A DNA stretch of 48,630 nucleotides from positions 1-48,630 of the forward strand of contig JANYLA010000019.1 of assembly GCA_025361485.1 (NCBI GenBank), given 5' to 3'. The DNA comes from Bacteroidales bacterium (GTDB lineage: Bacteria > Bacteroidota > Bacteroidia > Bacteroidales > Tenuifilaceae). A model generated the notes under the pieces. That model made no database searches, was not told the origin of the DNA, and was given only the letters and a program-made list of their open reading frames with translations. A program made the position numbers and the translations under genes. Shown piece after piece: positions 10,144-17,783 of the stretch (positions within the stretch are counted from its first letter, which is position 1; each line of letters begins with the position of its first letter).

Positions 10144-10938
10144 ATGAAAATCACTGCTCGGCATATTTCGATATTCGTAATAACAGCAATTCTGCTTTTA
10201 TCTAAATCGATTATAGGACAGCAAAATAATTATCAGCTATTAGCGCATCCTTTTAAAGGTGGTGAGAAAGTAACTTACCGAGCCGTATATAACTGGGGAT
10301 TTATTTGGATAAATGCGGGTGATGTTGTTTTTAGCGTAAAAGATTCGCTTTACAACGGAGTTGAAAGTTATTATCTCAACTCAACTGGGTGGAGTTTAAA
10401 GCAATATGACTGGTTCTACAAAGTTCGCGATAAATTTGAATCAATCGTTAGTAAAGATTCTTTAAAACCTTTTTGGTTTATTCGCAATACCTATGAAGGT
10501 GGCAATGTAGTTTATAACCGCTATAATTTTGACTATAATTCATCAAAACTCCTTATCAATAGTTTTACTTCTGATAGACCTTTAAAGCAAGAAATCATAA
10601 CATTAAAACCGAATACCTATGATGTTTTAAGCGCAATATACTATTGTCGGAATATTGACTTTGAAAAATTATCAAAGGATCAAAAAATTCCCCTTACCAT
10701 GGCAATTGACAACGAGGTTTTTAATCTTTACATTCGATATCTTGGAAGAGAGACTGTAACTTTACATGGAGGTAAAACTTATTCAACTTTTAAATTCTCC
10801 GCAATGCTAGTAAGAGGAACAATCTTTAAGGGAGGCGAAGATCTATTCGTTTGGGTAACCGACGACAAATTTCATATCCCAGTACTTGTTGAAGCTAAAA
10901 TTTTAGTTGGATCGGTAAAGGCAATTCTTATAGAGTAG
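10144..10938 (+). CDS. DUF3108-family exported protein
   Basis: A 264-residue protein with a clear N-terminal signal peptide (ISIFVITAILLLSKSIIGQQ, cleavage near residue 25). The mature part is beta-rich and starts HPFKGGEKVTYRAVYNWGF, typical of DUF3108, a periplasmic family of unknown function. Other family-like segments are the YDWFYKVRDKFES stretch, DVLSAIYYCRN, and a closing LFVWVTDDKFHIPVLVEAKI. Its end overlaps the end of the convergent PagL-like gene by 11 bases (10928-10938), so no terminator fits between them. Confidence 0.8.
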   Translation: MKITARHISIFVITAILLLSKSIIGQQNNYQLLAHPFKGGEKVTYRAVYNWGFIWINAGDVVFSVKDSLYNGVESYYLNSTGWSLKQYDWFYKVRDKFESIVSKDSLKPFWFIRNTYEGGNVVYNRYNFDYNSSKLLINSFTSDRPLKQEIITLKPNTYDVLSAIYYCRNIDFEKLSKDQKIPLTMAIDNEVFNLYIRYLGRETVTLHGGKTYSTFKFSAMLVRGTIFKGGEDLFVWVTDDKFHIPVLVEAKILVGSVKAILIE

Positions 10939-12055
10939 AAAGAGTTTGTTTGAACTTATAAGCAATCCCAAACTCAATATAGTCAGCAACATTCAAATGG
11001 GTTTTGAGAGCTATTTGAGTATATATTGATTTTGATAATCTGTATCTCAAACCAATCCGTTGATATATTGCTTTATTCTGCTTATCGTGGTTATAAAGGT
11101 AAGCTCCGAAGTTTCCAAATGCCGATAATCGATATAGTTTCATCTCGCCCATTAGCGTTAAACCTAACTTGGATGCTTTTAGTTGCGATTGATATGGAAC
11201 GGAATCTTCTCTGAAGTGAACGAGCGTTGAACCATCGAACATGTAATCGAAAGTTACACCATACCGAAGAGGTTTTTTGAATGGTTTACTATATTCAATC
11301 GATATCGAACCCGTTCGGTATTTTGAACCTCCTGGTTTATTTGTTTCCTTGATTCCACCCGAAAGTATTGCTACCCATTTTGATTTATCAATCTCAAAGT
11401 TTGTAAAGGTCTTAGGAATTCTTGAAAGCTGATTAAAATTGTAGTGAATTCCAAAACTCCCTGTTAGAATATTCAGTCCGTAGTTGGGTTTTTTAATCGA
11501 TCCGTTTGAGAAATGTGTGCCGTAAATTCCAATATTTGCTGATATTTTACTTGATAATCTATAATTTAAATTTAGACCTAAACATGCGTAAAGATTAATT
11601 GGGGTCGATATGGCAATATCTAAAGAATTTGAAATGCTGTCGTATGTTTTAGTGATATACGATAAACCCAAAGCAACTTTAAGACTTAAGCTTAACTGTT
11701 TAGCACGTTTTGTAAATGGAAAAACGATGTAAGGGTAAATGCTATGCGAATAGCCGAGAACATCCTTATATCCCAAATCCATAAACATATACGAAATACC
11801 CACTTCGGGGTAGTTATAATAGCTATGCCATGTTTTATTATCAATTCTATTGAAGCTATAGTTTAGCTCAAAAGCCTTTACATTCCCTTTTTTTAGTGGT
11901 CTTAAAGGCGTTTCGTGTGGGATAATTGCTCCTGAATAGATTCTAAATCCAATTCCTTTAGTGCAAGAGATTGAGTCAATACTATTGTGATCCTGAGAGT
12001 AGATTAGGATAGGTAAAGAGATTAGAATGGACAGTATTAAAACTCGAATTTGCAA
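10928..12055 (-). CDS. PagL-like acyloxyacyl hydrolase (lipid A deacylase family)
   Basis: A 375-residue outer-membrane beta-barrel candidate with a signal peptide (VLILSILISLPILIYSQ). The central part carries GIYGTHFSNGSIKKPNYGLN, with His181 and Ser183 at the positions of the PagL catalytic His-Ser pair and the family's following P-N-G-N pattern. PagL removes the 3-O-acyl chain of lipid A, remodelling the outer membrane. Alternating hydrophobic strands continue to the C-terminus, longer than classic PagL. The start is a TTG at 12055; no ATG lies in frame before the signal peptide. Lipid A deacylation is a family-level inference. Confidence 0.75.
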   Translation of the reverse strand: MQIRVLILSILISLPILIYSQDHNSIDSISCTKGIGFRIYSGAIIPHETPLRPLKKGNVKAFELNYSFNRIDNKTWHSYYNYPEVGISYMFMDLGYKDVLGYSHSIYPYIVFPFTKRAKQLSLSLKVALGLSYITKTYDSISNSLDIAISTPINLYACLGLNLNYRLSSKISANIGIYGTHFSNGSIKKPNYGLNILTGSFGIHYNFNQLSRIPKTFTNFEIDKSKWVAILSGGIKETNKPGGSKYRTGSISIEYSKPFKKPLRYGVTFDYMFDGSTLVHFREDSVPYQSQLKASKLGLTLMGEMKLYRLSAFGNFGAYLYNHDKQNKAIYQRIGLRYRLSKSIYTQIALKTHLNVADYIEFGIAYKFKQTLSTL

Positions 12056-12089
12056 TTATTCTGATTTTGTTGGGTAAATATAAAATAAA

Positions 12090-12125
12090 AAACCCATCAG
12101 GTTAGAATATTAACCTGATGGGTTT
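12090..12125 (-). terminator. Intrinsic terminator of the T9SS amylase gene
   Basis: A perfect 15-bp stem (12090-12104 with 12111-12125) and a 6-base loop. Read leftward, it is followed by a T-rich run, so it ends the leftward amylase transcript 14 bases after the stop. Confidence 0.9.
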
Positions 12126-12138
12126 AATTGATCTTTAC

Positions 12139-14910
12139 TTACTCAACAATTATCTTTTTGGATTGAATGGTATTCCCCGACACTATTCGGCAAATATAGA
12201 TGCCTGGAGTGGCGTTTGATGGCATTTGGACATCAAGGGTGTTAATTCCTGTTGATAGGTTGTTGTAGTCTGAATTGAATACCTTTTGGCCAATAATTGA
12301 GTAAATAGAAATATTTACCTTTTGATGATTATTCATACTTACGCTCACGCTGAATAAACCATTACTTGGGTTTGGAAAAACATCGAATTCAGAATTAGGG
12401 TTTAAAATGGGTTTATCATCAATCCCTAAGAAAATATCCTTTTTAATAATTCGTTTCGATGTGTATAAACGATATTCTCCAGGATTGAAAGAGGCGTTGA
12501 ATGATGTTGTTGCTAAATCAACTGAATCCTGTGAGAAATATTCGTACCATCGACCAGAATTTTGAAAATCTATAGTAAAGGCTGCATTTTGAATATCGAA
12601 ATTTCCCAGAGCAATAGCATTCATATCGGGGCTGTTTAGCTTAATCCATTTTTTTGAGCCATAGAAAGAGATTGCGAAATCGCTTGTTCCAAATACTGGA
12701 TATTCTTTCTTTAGATTGATTAGCTGAGAATAGGTGGCCAATAGATGATGTCGGTCGTAATCTTGCATGTAATCCCAGTGTATCGGTTTGCGGCCAACCC
12801 TACCGTTTTGATCAATAGAGATATCGTATCCCAACTCGCCGAATTGCCAAACCATTTTCGGACCAGGTACAGTAAAAAAGAATAATGCTGCCAGCTCATT
12901 TCTTTTTAAGCCTATTGAGATATCTTTAACATTATAGGATGTTGTGGAGTTGCCAAACGTTTTGTTCTTATACATCATGCGTTCCTCATCGTGGCTCTCC
13001 ATGTAACCCACAAGGTTTGGATTTGTCCATCCTCTATTTTTGTATGAAACGCTCGAAAAGTCGGAGGTTGAAACATAGCCCATTGAGGCTTCGCAATAGT
13101 TATAATTTATATTACCCCATAGCATCATTCCATAATTAGAAAGTTGTGTTTCTTCTGAGTTAGTCGCAAAATGTTCAAGGATAACATAGGCATTTGACTT
13201 TGTTTCCCATATTTTATCGGCCATGCGTTTTAGAATTGCTATTCTCGTCGCATCATAAGCGCTTCCGTCGCCAGAGACATTGGTAAACCCTTTGGTAAAG
13301 TCGAAACGGAAACCATCAACCTTATATTCAGTCATCCAATATTTTAATACGCTATCCATGAACGCTTTAGTGTAAATGCTTTCGTGGTTAAAATCGTATC
13401 CCCATGAATAGCTCGCGTTTGGGCTTGTTTGGTTATACCATGGATTATCAGCCGATGGTTTATTGGTTCCAGAGTTAAAGTACATCTGAACCAAGGGCGA
13501 TTGTCCGTATGAGTGGTTAAAAACAATATCCTGAATTACTGCAATTCCCCTGCTATGGCACTCATCAATAAAGGCTTTGTAATCATTTTTGGTTCCGTAG
13601 GCTTTATCGGGGGCAAAATAGAACGATGGGTTATAACCCCAGCTATCGTTACCCTCAAATTCGCTGATGGGCATTAGCTCAATTGCATTAACGCCAAGTT
13701 TCTGCAAGTAGCCCAGCGAATCTTGAACGGTTTTGATATAATCGCCGTTAATAAAATCGCGGATATGGAGTTCATAAATCACTAAATCCTTTTTTTGAGG
13801 AGGGGCGAAGCTCGAAGTATTCCAAGTGTACTGCTCTTCGTTTATTTTAAATGCAGAAGCAATTCCTGTAGTTTTACCCGCTGGATAGCTAATTAGGCCT
13901 GGATAATTTGTTGAACTGATATACTGATCGTTCGGATCGCTAGTCTTAGTACAATATGGATCGGCAAGTTTAATCTGTCCATCAATGAAGTATTGGTATA
14001 GATATTCGACATCAGGATTTAGATTTTTTAACGTTATCCAATAGTTTTTACCATCGGGTGTACGTTTCATGTAGTATTGGTCATCGATAAGCCAATTGCT
14101 AAAGCTGCCGATTAAATAGCAGTATTGCTTTTTTGCCGGAGGATCGTTTAGAACAAAAATAACGGAGTCGTTTTGAATAATATTCACACCGGAGTTTAAA
14201 CCTGCAGGAAGTGCTTCGGTTGTAACCTCGGGTCTGACTAGTATATAAACGGAGTCCTTTTTTGTTTCGGTAGCACTTGTTGCAATGGCCTTAAACCAAT
14301 GTTTTCCGTAAGTATTTGCAGTATAGCTATAAGTTATTGATGTTGTTGCTGTGCTTGAAACGTCAAGGTTATCAACAAGTAATTTTAGATTGGTTGAACC
14401 ATTTGCGCTAACCTGAACCGAAATGGATGAATTTAATTCGTAAATTGGTTTATCCTGAGTTGGATTTGTAATGTCAAGGGTTAGACCTTGCTGGTAAACG
14501 CTATAGAAAATATCAGAGGTTTGTTTAGTAGCATCGCCACTTCGAAATACAAAACAGAGCTGGGTGATTTTTTTATCAGAAGGGACAATGTAGTATTGTC
14601 TAATACTCGGACTTATGGTTAATGTATAGGTATTTACCCCAGTTTTTGTAAGCTTTGGTTGAACAATATTATCTCCCCATGCCCCTTTAACATACTGCCA
14701 GGTGGTTAAGCCTTCAACCTTTACCCCAGTGTGAGCATAGATATCGCCAGAATAGTTATTAAAAGCCGTACCTGTAGAATTGAATGTTATTACGACCTGA
14801 TTCGCATCGGTAGGTAAAGTTGGAATTACAGTAATAATTTGACTTTTTAGCAAATTGTTAAAAAGAAAAAAGCAAAGTATTATTATTAAACGAGAATTAT
14901 ATGCGCTCAT
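12139..14910 (-). CDS. Secreted GH13 alpha-amylase family enzyme with T9SS sorting domain
   Basis: A 923-residue exported alpha-glucan hydrolase. A signal peptide (IIILCFFLFNNLLKS) is followed by an N-terminal beta domain, a region like a starch-binding/E-set domain (KKQYCYLIGSFSNW, about 265-345), and the GH13 barrel (about 375-790). The catalytic residues are nucleophile D537 in GFRFDFTKG, acid/base E579 in ILEHF and D641 in ESHDEER, with DIVFNHSYG as region I. The last 80 residues (FPNPSNG to QSKKIIVE) form a type A T9SS C-terminal sorting domain, so the enzyme is predicted to cross the outer membrane and be surface-anchored or released. It lies after the susCDE-like genes beyond a hairpin (14957-14986), suggesting partial readthrough. 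Exact specificity is not determinable from sequence. Confidence 0.93.
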   Translation of the reverse strand: MSAYNSRLIIILCFFLFNNLLKSQIITVIPTLPTDANQVVITFNSTGTAFNNYSGDIYAHTGVKVEGLTTWQYVKGAWGDNIVQPKLTKTGVNTYTLTISPSIRQYYIVPSDKKITQLCFVFRSGDATKQTSDIFYSVYQQGLTLDITNPTQDKPIYELNSSISVQVSANGSTNLKLLVDNLDVSSTATTSITYSYTANTYGKHWFKAIATSATETKKDSVYILVRPEVTTEALPAGLNSGVNIIQNDSVIFVLNDPPAKKQYCYLIGSFSNWLIDDQYYMKRTPDGKNYWITLKNLNPDVEYLYQYFIDGQIKLADPYCTKTSDPNDQYISSTNYPGLISYPAGKTTGIASAFKINEEQYTWNTSSFAPPQKKDLVIYELHIRDFINGDYIKTVQDSLGYLQKLGVNAIELMPISEFEGNDSWGYNPSFYFAPDKAYGTKNDYKAFIDECHSRGIAVIQDIVFNHSYGQSPLVQMYFNSGTNKPSADNPWYNQTSPNASYSWGYDFNHESIYTKAFMDSVLKYWMTEYKVDGFRFDFTKGFTNVSGDGSAYDATRIAILKRMADKIWETKSNAYVILEHFATNSEETQLSNYGMMLWGNINYNYCEASMGYVSTSDFSSVSYKNRGWTNPNLVGYMESHDEERMMYKNKTFGNSTTSYNVKDISIGLKRNELAALFFFTVPGPKMVWQFGELGYDISIDQNGRVGRKPIHWDYMQDYDRHHLLATYSQLINLKKEYPVFGTSDFAISFYGSKKWIKLNSPDMNAIALGNFDIQNAAFTIDFQNSGRWYEYFSQDSVDLATTSFNASFNPGEYRLYTSKRIIKKDIFLGIDDKPILNPNSEFDVFPNPSNGLFSVSVSMNNHQKVNISIYSIIGQKVFNSDYNNLSTGINTLDVQMPSNATPGIYICRIVSGNTIQSKKIIVE

Positions 14911-14956
14911 AATTTTTTAGGGGTAAAGCAATATCTAATGTTTACGGTATATTAAT

Positions 14957-14986
14957 AAAAAGGGTATGCAACTGCATACCCTTTTT
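14957..14986. terminator. Terminator between the SusE-like gene and amylase gene
   Basis: A 13-bp perfect stem (14957-14969 with 14974-14986), loop AACT, with A5/T5 flanks on both sides. It lies 18 bases after the SusE-like stop in the leftward direction and 47 bases before the amylase start. It could terminate or attenuate the susCDE transcript before the amylase gene. Confidence 0.85.
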
Positions 14987-15003
14987 AATGTAGAATAGTT
15001 TTA

Positions 15004-16260
15004 TTAATACTTAGTAGCCGTAAACGTGTAATTTTCAGTCAAAGCATCAATAACTAGAATAAACTTGTAGTCACCTACAGTAGAACACTTAAAGTTACCA
15101 TCTTTGTTTGAGAAGTTAGCAGCAGCAGCGCCTGCCATAGTTACAGCACCATAACCAATACTCTTACCAGACCAGTTTGCATCCTGACGAATCTTGAAGA
15201 CCATATCATCTGCAGTAGCTTCAGGAATAACAATTCCAACATGATCCCATGTCCATGTATAGGTAGTTGTATTTGTAACAACAGGAACAATAGTATGAGC
15301 TAAAGAGTCAGCATGATTTAAAAGTGATGTTGCACCCCAGTTGATATTCCAATTTGCTTTAGCAACACCGTCTGGTTTAAAGTAGCAGTTGCCAATAATA
15401 CCAAACTTAATAGCGGTATAATTTGTAGGCTCAATTGAGCCAGTTTTAGTCATTGTTACTTTAATTCCATCAGCAAGAGTCCATTTAACGTTAATGGTGT
15501 AGAAACCACGCGAAGCTCCTGCAAAGTTGATATTAGCACCACCTGGAGTTAATGCATCAAGAGTAGCACCACCAAGGTTTGTGTTTACTTTTAAAGAGTC
15601 ACCACTAGTGGTTGGGATGTTCATTTCAACTTTCCAAGCATTATCATAACGGAATTTGAATTCCCCTTTGTCCATTTTAAGATTGGTTGCTTCAAATTCT
15701 ACCTTATTGCTAGCAAAATCAAAAGTACCTTTTAGTGGAAATGCAGTTTCACCACCCCATCCAAGTGCTGTTGCAGCACCGATAACAGCCCAATGTTTAA
15801 CAGGAATAATTGTAACAAGACCTAAAGTTTTATCAATTACAATGTGATAAAGACCATCTGCAGGAACAGTAAACTTATTTGTGTTTTCTGCGTAGGTTCC
15901 TAATTGAATAGTTTCATTTGGTTGATCGTTAGTTCCAGTTAGAACTTTATTTACTACTGCTAAAGGTCCATAAGTTGTTTCAACAGCACCAGCTTTTTCA
16001 ACGATATTAAAACCATCAGCACCAGCTTTTACAGTCATGTAGACTTCAAACATGCCAGTTCTTACCTTTTGTTTTACTTCGTTTACACCAGCATACATAA
16101 GTCCTTTAGAATCAAGAGTAACTAAAGGTGTTCCTGCACCAACAACGTATACACCATCTTCGGTAAGATTTGTTGGACTGTTGTCATCTTTTTTACAAGA
16201 ACCAGTTGCAAATATGGCTGCGATTAGCACCCATACTAAATTCAATCTAATTTTTCTCAT
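15004..16260 (-). CDS. SusE/SusF-like starch-binding outer-membrane lipoprotein
   Basis: A 418-residue lipoprotein. The leader VWVLIAAIFATGSC ends at a lipobox cysteine followed by KKDD, a charged stretch of the kind that exports Bacteroidota lipoproteins to the surface. The body is a series of beta-sandwich modules (about 35-150, 155-275, 285-418), with repeated segments such as WAVIGAATALGWGG and FGIIGNCYF...ANWN, the pattern of SusE/SusF starch-binding domains. It likely holds alpha-glucan at the cell surface beside SusCD. Its place directly after susD supports the call. Sequence identity within this family is low, so the role rests mainly on order and architecture. Confidence 0.8.
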   Translation of the reverse strand: MRKIRLNLVWVLIAAIFATGSCKKDDNSPTNLTEDGVYVVGAGTPLVTLDSKGLMYAGVNEVKQKVRTGMFEVYMTVKAGADGFNIVEKAGAVETTYGPLAVVNKVLTGTNDQPNETIQLGTYAENTNKFTVPADGLYHIVIDKTLGLVTIIPVKHWAVIGAATALGWGGETAFPLKGTFDFASNKVEFEATNLKMDKGEFKFRYDNAWKVEMNIPTTSGDSLKVNTNLGGATLDALTPGGANINFAGASRGFYTINVKWTLADGIKVTMTKTGSIEPTNYTAIKFGIIGNCYFKPDGVAKANWNINWGATSLLNHADSLAHTIVPVVTNTTTYTWTWDHVGIVIPEATADDMVFKIRQDANWSGKSIGYGAVTMAGAAAANFSNKDGNFKCSTVGDYKFILVIDALTENYTFTATKY

Positions 16261-16294
16261 ATTCTTTTATTAATTAAGGGTTTGTAAATAGTTT

Positions 16295-17773
16295 TTATTT
16301 TGCAAGATTTGGATTTACATCAACTGCCCATTGAGGTATAGGGAATATTTTTCTGCTTGGATCAGAAGCGGGTTTGTACCATCCTTCTTCATTAAATGTA
16401 CCAAAACGGATTTGGTCTTGCCGACGATGAGCTTCCCAGAACATTTCACGTCCCCGTTCTTCAAGAAGTTGAGTGAGGGTAACGCCTGACAAATCGTTTA
16501 AACCAGCTCTTTCTCGAATCATATTAACCCATTCATCACCACTTCTTCCTTGACGAATCTCTGCCTCCGCTTTCATAAGCAGAATATCAGCATAGCGGAA
16601 AATGGGAAAGTCGTTACTTAAATCAGCTTTTGCCCCTTTTTTAATTTCAAATTTTACTACTCTAGCACCTGACATACGAATTTCTTCAGGAGTATTGCTA
16701 GCATCCATAATTAGTTTTGGAATATAGGGATTAAATATAAGGGGAAGATTACCTGCAGCAACATCATTAATTGGTTTTCCTCCAATATCATACTGCTGTC
16801 CAACTAAAAAGTAACCTTTTCGTTTATCACCTAATGGATATGAATTGTAATGGCTTTCAGTTACAGCAAAACCATTCCATGGACCAACAGGCATATCAAA
16901 GGTCAAGTTGCTATTGTAATGTAAGGTACGCATGTGAAGATTAAAACCTTTAAATTTGTCTTCATCGAAAGGGATAGTCCATATATTTTCAGTTGAATTT
17001 TCATTCATCGTAATAAATGGTCCCAATGCATTAGGTTCAAGAGCATACCCCAAAGTCATTAAGGTATCGCAATATTTTCCTGCTTTTTCCCACTGAGGAG
17101 TTCCTGTGTATACTTCCGAATTGAGGTATAATTTTGCAAGCAATGAGTAAGCCATGGCTCTAGTTACCGAATATTTACTTATTTGGGCAATAGGGATAAC
17201 TTGTAGTTCTTTAGCAATTTCTTGAGTTATATTATTAAATATAGTTGCGCGAGGTTCCTTTTCAGGTTCTGCAACTGCATCTTTAAACTTAGTTACATAA
17301 GGGACATCGCCATAATTATCAATCAATAAATAATAATAGTAACTTCTTAAAATCTTCATTTTAGAAATACTAATAATTGAACTTTCAGTTTGGGGTAATT
17401 CCTGAAGTCTTTCAATTATTTTGTTAGCGAATCTAGTTCCATCAATAAAATTACCCCACATACTACTGACTGCTTCAGTGGTATTAGTCCATTCATGGGT
17501 ATGTAAAACAGCCCATTTACCTCCATCTGCCCAGTCGGTATGACGGGTTGGACAAACCATTTCATCAGAAGTCAACTCTTGTGCAAACCACCAACCTCCA
17601 CCATCGAGAAAATATTGCATTTGTTTATATGCAGGTGAGGGTACAATGGCAAGTTGAGTTAAGTTCTCGGGAAAATCATTTTCATTTACTGAGTCGTAAA
17701 GGGGATCCTGAATTTTAGTACACGAACTGTTTAATAGGATTCCAACTGCTAATATGCTGATTAATCGTTTCAT
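16295..17773 (-). CDS. susD: SusD/RagB-family glycan-binding lipoprotein
   Basis: A 492-residue surface lipoprotein. The leader (ISILAVGILLNSSC) ends at the lipobox Cys. The helical TPR-like scaffold of RagB/SusD follows, with signatures such as MKILRSYYYYLLIDNYGDVPY, ARATIF-like EPRATIFNNITQEI, AMAYSLLAKLYLN, FRYADILLMKAEAEIRQG and the closing LLEERGREMFWEAHRRQDQIRFG. SusD caps the SusC channel and binds the glycan. The gene starts 11 bases after the susC stop, so the two are translated from one message. Given the surrounding enzymes, the ligand is probably starch or maltodextrin. Confidence 0.95.
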   Translation of the reverse strand: MKRLISILAVGILLNSSCTKIQDPLYDSVNENDFPENLTQLAIVPSPAYKQMQYFLDGGGWWFAQELTSDEMVCPTRHTDWADGGKWAVLHTHEWTNTTEAVSSMWGNFIDGTRFANKIIERLQELPQTESSIISISKMKILRSYYYYLLIDNYGDVPYVTKFKDAVAEPEKEPRATIFNNITQEIAKELQVIPIAQISKYSVTRAMAYSLLAKLYLNSEVYTGTPQWEKAGKYCDTLMTLGYALEPNALGPFITMNENSTENIWTIPFDEDKFKGFNLHMRTLHYNSNLTFDMPVGPWNGFAVTESHYNSYPLGDKRKGYFLVGQQYDIGGKPINDVAAGNLPLIFNPYIPKLIMDASNTPEEIRMSGARVVKFEIKKGAKADLSNDFPIFRYADILLMKAEAEIRQGRSGDEWVNMIRERAGLNDLSGVTLTQLLEERGREMFWEAHRRQDQIRFGTFNEEGWYKPASDPSRKIFPIPQWAVDVNPNLAK

Positions 17774-17783
17774 TTTAATGATT

